A stretch of DNA of 64,000 nucleotides. Origin: Streptomyces sp. GS7 (GTDB lineage: Bacteria; Actinomycetota; Actinomycetes; Streptomycetales; Streptomycetaceae). The position numbers and the translations under genes are program-made. The notes under the pieces are model-generated. The model made no database searches. It saw only the letters and a list, made by a program, of their open reading frames with translations, and was not told where the DNA came from. The DNA is taken from assembly GCF_009834125.1 (NCBI RefSeq), contig NZ_CP047146.1, forward strand, positions 6,131,501-6,195,500, given 5' to 3'. The first letter of the stretch is position 1, and every line of letters starts with the position of its first letter. Below are positions 17,096-26,611 of the stretch, in pieces.

Positions 17096-18748
17096 TCACA
17101 CCGCGCGGTCGGTGATCCGCCCGCCCGCGACCTCGATGCGGCGCGCGGTGTGCACCGCTTCCAGCATCCGCCGGTCATGGGTGACCAGCAGCAGCGTGCC
17201 CGGGTACGAGGCGAGCGCGGACTCCAGCTGCTCGATGGCGGGCAGGTCGAGGTGGTTGGTCGGCTCGTCCAGGACGAGGAGGTTGACCCCGCGGCCCTGG
17301 AGGAGGGCCAGTGCGGCGCGGGTGCGCTCCCCCGGCGAGAGGGTGCGCGCCGGGCGCAGCACATGGGCCGCCTTGAGGCCGAACTTGGCGAGCAGCGTGC
17401 GGACATCGGCGGGCGCCATATCCGGTACGGAGGCCCGGAAGGCGTCCATCAGCGGCGTGTCGCCGTGGCCGTCGAAGAGCTGGCCGCGGGCCTGGTCGAT
17501 CTCGCCGACCACCACACCGGGACCGAGCGTGGCCTGGCCGGAATCCAGCGGCAGCCGGCCCAGGAGCGCCGCGAGAAGGGTGGACTTGCCGGCGCCGTTG
17601 GGGCCGGTGATGGCGACCCGGTCCGCCCAATCGATCTGGAGGTCCACGGGGCCGAAGCGGAAGTCGCCGCGGCGCACCTCGGCGTTCCGGAGGGTGGCCA
17701 CCACGGCGCCGGCCCGGGGTGCGGCGGCGATCTCCATCCGCAGCTCCCACTCCTTGCGCGGCTCCTCGACGACGTCCAGCCGCTCGATCATGCGCTGGGT
17801 CTGCTTGGCCTTGGCGGCCTGCTTCTCGGTCGCCTCCACCCGGCCCTTGCGGGCGATCTTGTCGTTGTCGGTGGCCTTGCGGCGGGCGTTGCGGACGCCC
17901 TTCTCCATCCAGTTGCGCTGGGTGTGCGCCCGGGTCTCCAGGGCGGCCTTGGTGTCCGCGTACTCCTCGTACTCCTCGCGGGCCCGGCGCCGCGCGCGGG
18001 CGCGCTCCTCCAGATAGGAGGCGTAGCCGCCACCGTAGGTGTTGACCTGCTGCTGGGCGAGGTCGAGTTCGACGACGCGGTTGACCGTGCGGGTCAGGAA
18101 CTCGCGGTCGTGGCTGACCAGGACCGTGCCGGCGCGCAGCCCGGTGACGAAGGACTCCAGCCGTTGCAGGCCGTCCAGGTCGAGGTCGTTGGTGGGCTCG
18201 TCGAGCAGGAAGACGTCGTAGCGGGAGAGCAGCAGTGAGGCGAGCGAGGCGCGGGCGGCCTGGCCGCCGGACAGCGCGGTCATCGGCTGGTCGAGGCTGA
18301 TGGCGAGACCCAGCTGGGCGGCGGTCTCCTCGGCGCGTTCGTCCAGGTCGGCGGCGCCGAGGGCGAGCCAGCGCTCCAGAGCGGTGGCGTAGGCGTCGTC
18401 CGCGCCGGGGCGTTCGTCGACCAGCGCCTGGGTGGCGTCGTCCAGGGCGCGCTGCGCCTCGGCCACGCCGGTGCGGCGGGCGAGGAAGGCGCGTACCGAC
18501 TCTCCGGGGCGGCGGTCGGGCTCCTGCGGGAGGTGGCCGACGGTGGCGGTGGGCGGGCTGAGCGCGAGCGTGCCGTTCTCCGGGGACGCCAAGCCGGCCA
18601 GCAGGCGCAGCAGCGTGGACTTGCCCGCGCCGTTGGCGCCGACGAGTCCGACCACGTCGCCGGGGGCGACGACCAGATCGAGACCGGAGAACAGGACGCG
18701 CTCGCCGTGGCCGGCGGCGAGGTCTTTGGCGACGAGTGTTGCGGACAT
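17096..18748 (-). CDS. ABC-F family ATP-binding protein
   Basis: A 550-residue cytosolic protein with two ABC domains and no membrane segment. Walker A motifs are GANGAGKST (about 37-45) and GPNGAGKST (about 382-390). Signatures are LSGGQAAR (159-166) and LSPGERTR (470-477). Walker B regions are LLDEPTNDLD and VLDEPTNHLD. The 80-residue linker (about 245-325) is Arg/Lys/Glu-rich, as in ABC-F proteins that act on the ribosome. Subtype (resistance versus housekeeping) cannot be decided. The frame opens at 18826, but the ATG at 18748 begins the conserved domain and avoids overlap with the divergent promoter. Confidence 0.92.
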   Translation of the reverse strand: MSATLVAKDLAAGHGERVLFSGLDLVVAPGDVVGLVGANGAGKSTLLRLLAGLASPENGTLALSPPTATVGHLPQEPDRRPGESVRAFLARRTGVAEAQRALDDATQALVDERPGADDAYATALERWLALGAADLDERAEETAAQLGLAISLDQPMTALSGGQAARASLASLLLSRYDVFLLDEPTNDLDLDGLQRLESFVTGLRAGTVLVSHDREFLTRTVNRVVELDLAQQQVNTYGGGYASYLEERARARRRAREEYEEYADTKAALETRAHTQRNWMEKGVRNARRKATDNDKIARKGRVEATEKQAAKAKQTQRMIERLDVVEEPRKEWELRMEIAAAPRAGAVVATLRNAEVRRGDFRFGPVDLQIDWADRVAITGPNGAGKSTLLAALLGRLPLDSGQATLGPGVVVGEIDQARGQLFDGHGDTPLMDAFRASVPDMAPADVRTLLAKFGLKAAHVLRPARTLSPGERTRAALALLQGRGVNLLVLDEPTNHLDLPAIEQLESALASYPGTLLLVTHDRRMLEAVHTARRIEVAGGRITDRAV

Positions 18749-18790
18749 CAGACCGCCGATCGTATCCGGCCGGACGGTGCGCGGTCGCTC

Positions 18791-18796
18791 TAATAT
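18791..18796 (+). promoter_or_regulatory. -10 box of a leaderless promoter for the enoyl-CoA hydratase gene
   Basis: TAATAT ends 6 nt before the ATG at 18803, so transcription should begin at or next to the start codon. There is no Shine-Dalgarno sequence. The -35 region is not recognisable. Confidence 0.6.
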
Positions 18797-18802
18797 CCCG
18801 GC

Positions 18803-19573
18803 ATGGAACCGGCTCTGAAGACGCACGTCAGCGACGGCACCGCGAACGTCACCATCAGCAACACCGGCAAGCGCAACGCGATGACCGTCGCGATGTGGCG
18901 GGAGCTGCCGCCGCTGCTGGACCGGCTCGCGGCGGACCGCTCGGTGCGGTCACTGGTGCTGACCGGGGACGGCGGGACGTTCTGCGCGGGGGCGGACATC
19001 GGCTCGCTGCGGGACGCGTCGGGGGCGTCGCAGGGGCTGGCGGTGGCGGCCGAGGAGGCACTGGCGGCGTTTCCCCGGCCGACGCTGGCGGCGATACGCG
19101 GCTACTGCGTGGGCGGCGGCGCCCAGCTGGCCGCCGCCTGCGATCTGCGGTTCGCGGAGGAGGGGGCGCTGTTCGGGGTGACGCCGGCCAAGCTGGGGGT
19201 GGCCTATCCGGCGTCCGCGACCCGGCGGCTGGTCCGGCTGGTGGGGCCGTCGGCCGCCAAGTACCTGCTGTTCTCGGGCGAGTTGGTCGACTGTGCGCGG
19301 GCGCTGCGTACGGGGCTGGTGGACGAGGTGCTGGCCGAGGGCGGGCTGGACAAGCGGGTCGCGGAGTTCACGGCCGTACTGGCGAGCCGGTCGCTGCTGA
19401 CGCAGACCGCGGCGAAGGAGCTGGCGGACGGGACCTGGGACGTGCCGCCCGCGGAGGCCGAGGAGCGCGGGGCGTACTGGGCGGCGCAGGCGCGGGAGAG
19501 CGGCGACATCCTGGAGGGTGCCGCCGCCTTCCTGGAGCGCCGGGCGCCGCGGTTCACCTGGCCGGCGGGCTGA
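18803..19573 (+). CDS. Enoyl-CoA hydratase/isomerase family protein
   Basis: A 256-residue crotonase-fold protein. The oxyanion-hole segments are GTFCAGADIGSL (about 54-65) and RGYCVGGGAQLAAACDLRFA (about 94-113). In true hydratases two Glu residues follow in the second block; here that region reads KLGVAYPASATRRLV, so the exact reaction is uncertain (hydratase, isomerase or other crotonase). Transcribed as a probable leaderless mRNA, divergently from the ABC-F gene, with only 54 nt between the starts. Confidence 0.87.
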   Translation: MEPALKTHVSDGTANVTISNTGKRNAMTVAMWRELPPLLDRLAADRSVRSLVLTGDGGTFCAGADIGSLRDASGASQGLAVAAEEALAAFPRPTLAAIRGYCVGGGAQLAAACDLRFAEEGALFGVTPAKLGVAYPASATRRLVRLVGPSAAKYLLFSGELVDCARALRTGLVDEVLAEGGLDKRVAEFTAVLASRSLLTQTAAKELADGTWDVPPAEAEERGAYWAAQARESGDILEGAAAFLERRAPRFTWPAG

Positions 19574-19606
19574 CCCGGGGCCGGCCGCGGCGCGGCGGAC
19601 GCTCCG

Positions 19607-20278
19607 TCACCTCTCGGCGGCGGCCTCGTCCCGCCAGCGCTTCCCGGCCAGGATGAGGCGGCCGTGGCCCCGCAGGGCCGCGACGACCTCGGCCGGGGCC
19701 TTGTCCGGGGCGCCCGCGTCGTAGGGCGGCTGCGGGTCGTACTCGATGCCGAGCTGGATCGTCTGCGCGACGAAGTCCCCGGCGATCCGGCCGGCCAGGG
19801 CGAGGCCCATGTCGACACCGGAGGAGACGCCGGCGGCGGTGACGTACTTGCCGTCGAAGACCACCCGCTCCCCGGTCGGCTCGGCCCCCAGGGCGGGCAG
19901 CTGGTCCAGCGCGAGCCAGTGGGAGGTGGCCCGGCGGCCCTTGAGGAGGCCGGCGGCGGCGAGGACCAGCGAGCCGGTGCACACCGAGGTGGTCCAGGTG
20001 GTGCCGGCGTCCACGGCCCGGATCCAGTCGTGCAGCGGGCCGTCCTCCATGAGCGCGGTCTGCCCGGGACCGCCGGGGACGACGAGGACGTCCGGCGCGG
20101 TGACGTCGCTCAGCGCGGCGTCCACGACCAGCCCGAGGGAGCCCTTGTCGCTGCGGTGCGGGCCGGTGCGTTCGGCGACGAACACCACCTCGGCGCCCGG
20201 GAGGAGACCGAGGGTCTCGTACGGGCCGATGGCATCGAGGGCGGTGAAGCGGTCGTAGAGGAGGATGGCGATCTGCAT
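19607..20278 (-). CDS. DJ-1/PfpI family protein
   Basis: A 223-residue class I glutamine-amidotransferase-like protein. MQIAILLYDRFTALDAIGPY opens the fold and TSVCTGSLVLAAAGLL carries the nucleophile Cys elbow, as in isonitrile hydratase and related proteins. There is no helix-turn-helix domain. The ATG at 20278 has AGGAG at 6 nt. It lies just downstream of a GlxA-type regulator with the same fold on the same strand (62 nt apart), so the two may be co-transcribed and may sense related ligands. Confidence 0.87.
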   Translation of the reverse strand: MQIAILLYDRFTALDAIGPYETLGLLPGAEVVFVAERTGPHRSDKGSLGLVVDAALSDVTAPDVLVVPGGPGQTALMEDGPLHDWIRAVDAGTTWTTSVCTGSLVLAAAGLLKGRRATSHWLALDQLPALGAEPTGERVVFDGKYVTAAGVSSGVDMGLALAGRIAGDFVAQTIQLGIEYDPQPPYDAGAPDKAPAEVVAALRGHGRLILAGKRWRDEAAAER

Positions 20279-20324
20279 GGTGGCTCCTGTTCTGCGAAGG
20301 GGCGTCGGTGGTGCGGAAGGGCTG

Positions 20325-20361
20325 GGGCCCGTCCGACGGGTCAGGGCCCGTCCGACGGGTC
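20325..20361. repeat. Two 18-bp tandem copies overlapping the end of the GlxA-type gene
   Basis: GGGCCCGTCCGACGGGTC occurs at 20325-20342 and 20344-20361, one base apart. Each copy contains the dyad CCCGTC-C-GACGGG. The second copy encodes the last residues of the regulator (PDPSDGP) and the first carries its stop codon. Confidence 0.8.
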
Positions 20362-21333
20362 CGGGCCTGGTCGGGTGGGTGGTGTGGCGGGCCGGAAGCG
20401 GCGGCGGTATTCGGCCGGGGAGGCACCGAGGACGCGGAGGAAGGCGCGGCGCATCGCCTCCGGGGTGCCGTAGCCGCAGCGGCGGGAGACCTGCTCGATG
20501 CCGTCGGCGGTGTCCTCCAGGCGCCGCCGGGCGGCTTCCAGGCGGACCCGGTCGGCGTAGCGGCCGGGGGTCGTCCCGACCTCGTCGAGGAAGGCGCGGG
20601 CGAAGTGGCGCGGGGAGAGCCCGGCGCGTGCGGCGAGGGCGTCGACGGAGAGGTCCGCGGCCGGGTTCTCGCTGATCCACTGCTGGACGTCGCGCAGCGG
20701 GCGGCGCTGCGCGGTCTGCGCCGCGAGCTGGGCGCTGAACTGGGTCTGGTTGCCCGGCCGGCGCAGGAAGACGACCAGATGGCGAGCCACGGCCAGCGCC
20801 AGGTCGCGGCCCAGGTCCTCCTCCACCAGGGCCAGCGCGAGGTCGATCCCGGCGGTGACGCCCGCGGACGTGGCCACGTCGCCGTCCCGGACGTAGATCG
20901 GCTCGGGTTCGACGTGGACGGCCGGGTGATGTCGGGCGAGGGCGTCGCACAGGCTCCAGTGGGTGGTCGCGCGCCGGCCGTCCAGCAGCCCGGCGGCGGC
21001 CAGCAGGAACGCGCCGCTGCAGACGGAGACCGTGCGGCGGGTGTGTCGGGCGTTCGCCCGCAGCCAGTCGACCAGGCGCGGGTCGGGGGTGTCGGTGCCC
21101 TGGCCGCCCGGGACGACGAGGGTGTGCGGCGGGGTGGCGGCGTCGAGCGTGAGGTCGGGGGTGAGGGTCAGTCCGCTGGTGGTGCGGACCGGCACGCCGT
21201 CCAGGCTCGCGGTGCGGATGCGGTAGGCGCCGGGGGCGCCGACGCAGGCGCCGCTGAAGACCTCGACCGGGCCGCTGACGTCGAGGCTCTGCACCCCGTC
21301 GAAGAGAACGACCAGCACATCGCGCTGTTCCAT
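20341..21333 (-). CDS. GlxA family transcriptional regulator (DJ-1 domain plus AraC HTH)
   Basis: A 330-residue regulator. Residues 1-190 are a DJ-1/PfpI-like sensor domain (VLVVLFDGVQSLDVSGPVEV, then TVSVCSGAFLLAAAGLL). Residues 220-320 hold an AraC-type double helix-turn-helix (LSVDALAARAGLSPRHFARA and IEQVSRRCGYGTPEAMRRAF). The frame reaches up to 21501, but the ATG at 21333 begins the conserved domain. The last ten residues are Pro/Asp-rich and are encoded by tandem repeat DNA. It probably controls the adjacent DJ-1 gene. Confidence 0.9.
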   Translation of the reverse strand: MEQRDVLVVLFDGVQSLDVSGPVEVFSGACVGAPGAYRIRTASLDGVPVRTTSGLTLTPDLTLDAATPPHTLVVPGGQGTDTPDPRLVDWLRANARHTRRTVSVCSGAFLLAAAGLLDGRRATTHWSLCDALARHHPAVHVEPEPIYVRDGDVATSAGVTAGIDLALALVEEDLGRDLALAVARHLVVFLRRPGNQTQFSAQLAAQTAQRRPLRDVQQWISENPAADLSVDALAARAGLSPRHFARAFLDEVGTTPGRYADRVRLEAARRRLEDTADGIEQVSRRCGYGTPEAMRRAFLRVLGASPAEYRRRFRPATPPTRPGPDPSDGP

Positions 21334-21464
21334 GCGTCCATCCTGGACAGCGGCGCCGATGGCGGCAATGACAGATATCCCACCTTTTCTGCCATGGCCG
21401 CGAAGCCGGCCCGGAATCCCCCTCCCGCCACTCCGCCATACCAACGGGTCGGTAACCTGCTCGC

Positions 21465-22352
21465 ATGACCTCTGCTTCGAGCGCATCCGCTTCCGGCGCA
21501 CTGCCCGAACGGGCCGGCCGGCACTGCCACAACGCCCTCAACCCGTTCCACTCGGCGCACTACTTCGCTCCCGAACTGCCCGCGGAAATGGCCGCGTTGG
21601 GCGTGTCGGGGCGTGCCGTCTACTTCTCCTCGCGCAGCGCGCCGCTCGGCGCGGTGGGCGCCGGGACCGTCGCCGCGACCTTCTACAGCTTCAAGTACGA
21701 GCTGATCGCCGGACACCTCCCGGATGTCTGGCAGGTCACCACCCCGCAGGCGGTCCTGGACGCCCGGCTGCGCGCCGTGGACGCCACGCTGCGCCGGCTG
21801 CTCGGCGACGAGGCGCTGGCGTCCCCGGAGATGGCCGAGGCCGCGAAGCTCGCGCTGCGGGCCGCCGAGGCGGGCGGGCGCCACGCCCGGCCGCTGTACG
21901 CCGGGCACGCCGATCTGCCGGTGCCCGACGTCCCGCACCTGGCCTACTGGCACGCCGCGACGCTGCTGCGCGAGCACCGCGGCGACGGCCATCTGGTCGC
22001 GCTGCTGGACGCCGAACTGGACCCGGTGGAGGCGCTGGTCACGCACTCCGCGACCGGGCGCGGGATGAGCCGGCGCGGCAACCTGGCGACCCGCGGCTGG
22101 TCGGAGGAGGAGTGGGCGGCGGCGCAGGAGCGGCTGCGCGGACGCGGACTGCTGGGCGCCGAGGGCGAGTTGACCGAGGCCGGGGTGCGGCTGCGCAAGG
22201 ACCTGGAGCAGACGACGGACCGGCTGGACCGGGCCCCGTACGCGCGCCTGGGCTCGGAGGGGGTGGCCCGACTGACCGAACTGGCCACCGCGTTCACCGG
22301 GAAGGTGGTGGCGGCCGGGGCGTTCCCCGCGGAGCTGTTCGGCGAGGGCTAG
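21465..22352 (+). CDS. SCO6745 family protein (SalK-like, winged-helix-containing)
   Basis: A 295-residue protein matching the actinobacterial 'SCO6745 family': RHCHNALNPFHSAHYFAPE near the start, then GRAVYFSSRSAPLGAVGAGTVAATFYSF. The C-terminal region (NLATRGWSEEEWAAAQERL through LTEAGVRLRKDLEQTTD) looks like a winged helix. The family has no firmly assigned function. The Streptomyces coelicolor namesake lies close to idi and the hopanoid locus, which agrees with gene order here. Promoter and start lie in the 131-nt gap opposite the GlxA-type gene. Confidence 0.85.
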   Translation: MTSASSASASGALPERAGRHCHNALNPFHSAHYFAPELPAEMAALGVSGRAVYFSSRSAPLGAVGAGTVAATFYSFKYELIAGHLPDVWQVTTPQAVLDARLRAVDATLRRLLGDEALASPEMAEAAKLALRAAEAGGRHARPLYAGHADLPVPDVPHLAYWHAATLLREHRGDGHLVALLDAELDPVEALVTHSATGRGMSRRGNLATRGWSEEEWAAAQERLRGRGLLGAEGELTEAGVRLRKDLEQTTDRLDRAPYARLGSEGVARLTELATAFTGKVVAAGAFPAELFGEG

Positions 22353-22493
22353 GGCCGGTCCGGTGGGTCACGGCCGGGGTGTGGTGCGACGTGTCACACC
22401 CCGGCGTGCCCGGCCGGGTGGTGCGACAGTGCGGGCCGCGACCCGGCACAATGCAAGGCTCAGGCAAGCGCTGGAAGGCGGGGCAGGATCAAC

Positions 22494-24938
<2,445 letters not shown>

Positions 24939-24954
24939 GTTCGGCGGCCTGACC

Positions 24955-24986
24955 GGGCGGCGGCGGGAGGTTTCCCGCCGCCGCCC
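24955..24986 (+). terminator. Hairpin terminator after tex
   Basis: A perfect 14-bp stem (24955-24968 with 24973-24986) and a GGTT loop, 16 nt after the tex stop. No U-run follows, which is usual for Streptomyces. Confidence 0.75.
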
Positions 24987-25026
24987 GCCCTGTTCGGCAA
25001 CTCGGGCCGGAGCATGCGAAATTGCG

Positions 25027-25056
25027 TGGACGGCGGATCTCCGGCTCGGTTAGCCT
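25027..25056 (+). promoter_or_regulatory. Promoter of the leader peptide and efflux gene
   Basis: TGGACG (25027-25032) and TAGCCT (25051-25056) are separated by 18 nt. The predicted transcription start falls at or within one base of the ATG at 25064, so the leader would be translated from a leaderless transcript. Confidence 0.55.
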
Positions 25057-25063
25057 GCGGATC

Positions 25064-25093
25064 ATGTCCAGCCCCGAGTCCTCAAGACGCTAG
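25064..25093 (+). CDS. Nine-residue leader peptide upstream of the efflux gene
   Basis: ATG at 25064 opens MSSPESSRR and stops at TAG 25091-25093. The start lies 7 nt after a TAGCCT -10 box. The stop codon runs into a hairpin at 25092-25116. Inducible chloramphenicol efflux genes of actinobacteria (cmx, cmr, cml types) are known to have short leader peptides of about nine codons that sense stalled ribosomes, so this small ORF is probably functional. The peptide sequence itself is not one I can match to a described leader. Confidence 0.55.
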   Translation: MSSPESSRR

Positions 25094-25116
25094 CCACCGG
25101 GCGCCGCCCGGTGGCT
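25092..25116 (+). promoter_or_regulatory. Attenuator hairpin directly behind the leader peptide
   Basis: A perfect 11-bp stem (25092-25102 with 25106-25116) and a GCC loop begin inside the leader stop codon. A ribosome stalled on the last leader codons would prevent it from forming. No U-run follows. The 271 nt from here to the efflux gene contain no supported gene; GTACCGGTCC occurs twice, about 45 nt apart. Confidence 0.55.
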
Positions 25117-25387
25117 CCTCGCGTTGCCGCCGCGCGGCCCCTGTGGTGCCGCGCCTCGTCGGACCGACGTGCCGCTCCGGCCCGTTGCGCCCGCTCGCGC
25201 GCCGAGGTTCTCTCCCCCGCCACCGGATCGCCGCCCGTGCGGCAGATCTTGTCATGCGGTAGCCGGGGCTGCCGCTTCCCCGTCGGCCGTGCCGGTTGTA
25301 CCGGTCCCTCCCGACCCGCGTCGGCGCCCCTGTCGAAGGTGCCGTACCGGTCCGTGCCGACCCGTGGTGTGGTTGCGGAGTTGTGTG

Positions 25388-26590
25388 ATGCCATTCGTTC
25401 TGTACGTGCTCGCGCTGGCGGTGTTCGCGCAGGGCACATCCGAGTTCATGCTGTCCGGGCTGATGCCGGACATCGCGCGCGACATGGAGGTGTCGATCCC
25501 GGTCGCGGGCTCGCTGACCTCCGCGTTCGCGGTCGGGATGATCGTCGGGGCGCCGCTGATGGCGCTGCTGAGCCTGCGCTGGTCGCGGCGGCGCGCGCTG
25601 CTGGCCTTCCTGACCGCGTTCCTGCTCGTCCATGTCCTGGGCGCGGTCACCACCAGCTTCGGGGTGCTGCTCGCCACCCGTGTGGTGGCGGCGCTGGCCA
25701 ACGCCGGGTTCCTGGCGGTGGCGCTGGCGACCGCGGCCGGCCTGGTGGCACCGGACGCCAAGGGCCGGGCCACCTCCGTCCTGCTGGGCGGCACCACCCT
25801 CGCCTGTATCGCGGGCGTTCCGGCGGGCGCCGTGCTGGGGCAGCAGTGGGGCTGGCGCGCGGCGTTCTGGGCGGTGGCGCTGGTGTCGCTGCCGGCGGTG
25901 TTCGCGATTCTGCGGTCGGTGCCGGGCGGCGGCGCCGCCTCTCCCGCGGCCGGTGCCGGTGCCGCCGCCCCGCGTGCGCGCGGTGAGCTGGGTGCGCTGC
26001 GCAGCCCGCGGCTGCTGGTGACCCTGCTGCTGTGCGCCCTCGTCAACGGCGCGACCTTCTGCACCTTCACCTACCTCGCGCCGCTGGTCACGCAGGTCAC
26101 CGGGTTCGGCGCCGCCGGGGTGCCGGCCGCGCTGGCGCTGTTCGGGGCGGGCTCGTTCGCCGGTGTCACCGCCGGTGGGCGGCTGGCGGACGCCCGGCCC
26201 CGGCAGCTCCTGCTGGCCGGCGGGGTGGCCCTGCTCCTGGGCTGGGTGCTCTTCGCGCTCACGGCCGGGAACGCGGTGGCCACCGTCGTGCTGGTCCTCG
26301 TTCAGGGCGCCCTCTCGTTCGCCGTCGGCGCCACGCTGATCTCCCAGGTGCTCTACGCGGCGGCCGGGGCACCCACCCTGGGCGGCGGGTTCGCGACGGC
26401 CTCGCTCAACGTGGGTGCCGCGATCGGCCCGTGGTGCGGCGGCATCCCGCTGGCCGCCGGGCTCGGCTACCGCGCCCCGCTGTGGGTCAGCGCCCTGCTG
26501 GTGGCGCTGGCGCTGGTCGCCGGCGGGGTGGCGGAGGCGGTACGCCGCGCCGCCGCCCGCGGCCGTCGGCTCCCCGCGACGGCGGGCTAG
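25388..26590 (+). CDS. MFS drug efflux transporter, Cmx/CmlR-type
   Basis: A 400-residue, 12-segment major facilitator. The N-terminus MPFVLYVLALAVFAQGTSEF followed by MLSGLMPDIARDMEVSIPVAGSL is very like actinobacterial chloramphenicol exporters of the Cmx/CmlR group. The antiporter motif C region appears in GGTTLACIAGVPAGAVLGQQWGWR. The ATG at 25388 has GCGGAG about 7 nt upstream; the frame is open much further up but lacks coding character. Expression is probably controlled by the leader and hairpin at 25064-25116. Substrate is inferred from resemblance; it could export another ribosome-targeting drug. Confidence 0.87.
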   Translation: MPFVLYVLALAVFAQGTSEFMLSGLMPDIARDMEVSIPVAGSLTSAFAVGMIVGAPLMALLSLRWSRRRALLAFLTAFLLVHVLGAVTTSFGVLLATRVVAALANAGFLAVALATAAGLVAPDAKGRATSVLLGGTTLACIAGVPAGAVLGQQWGWRAAFWAVALVSLPAVFAILRSVPGGGAASPAAGAGAAAPRARGELGALRSPRLLVTLLLCALVNGATFCTFTYLAPLVTQVTGFGAAGVPAALALFGAGSFAGVTAGGRLADARPRQLLLAGGVALLLGWVLFALTAGNAVATVVLVLVQGALSFAVGATLISQVLYAAAGAPTLGGGFATASLNVGAAIGPWCGGIPLAAGLGYRAPLWVSALLVALALVAGGVAEAVRRAAARGRRLPATAG

Positions 26591-26611
26591 CGGTCACCCG
26601 GCGGGGCGGCG

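Noticed and set aside
17096..18748. ABC-F as an antibiotic-resistance determinant
   Set aside because: Linker length and motifs do not separate resistance-type from housekeeping ABC-F, and no attenuator leader is visible upstream.
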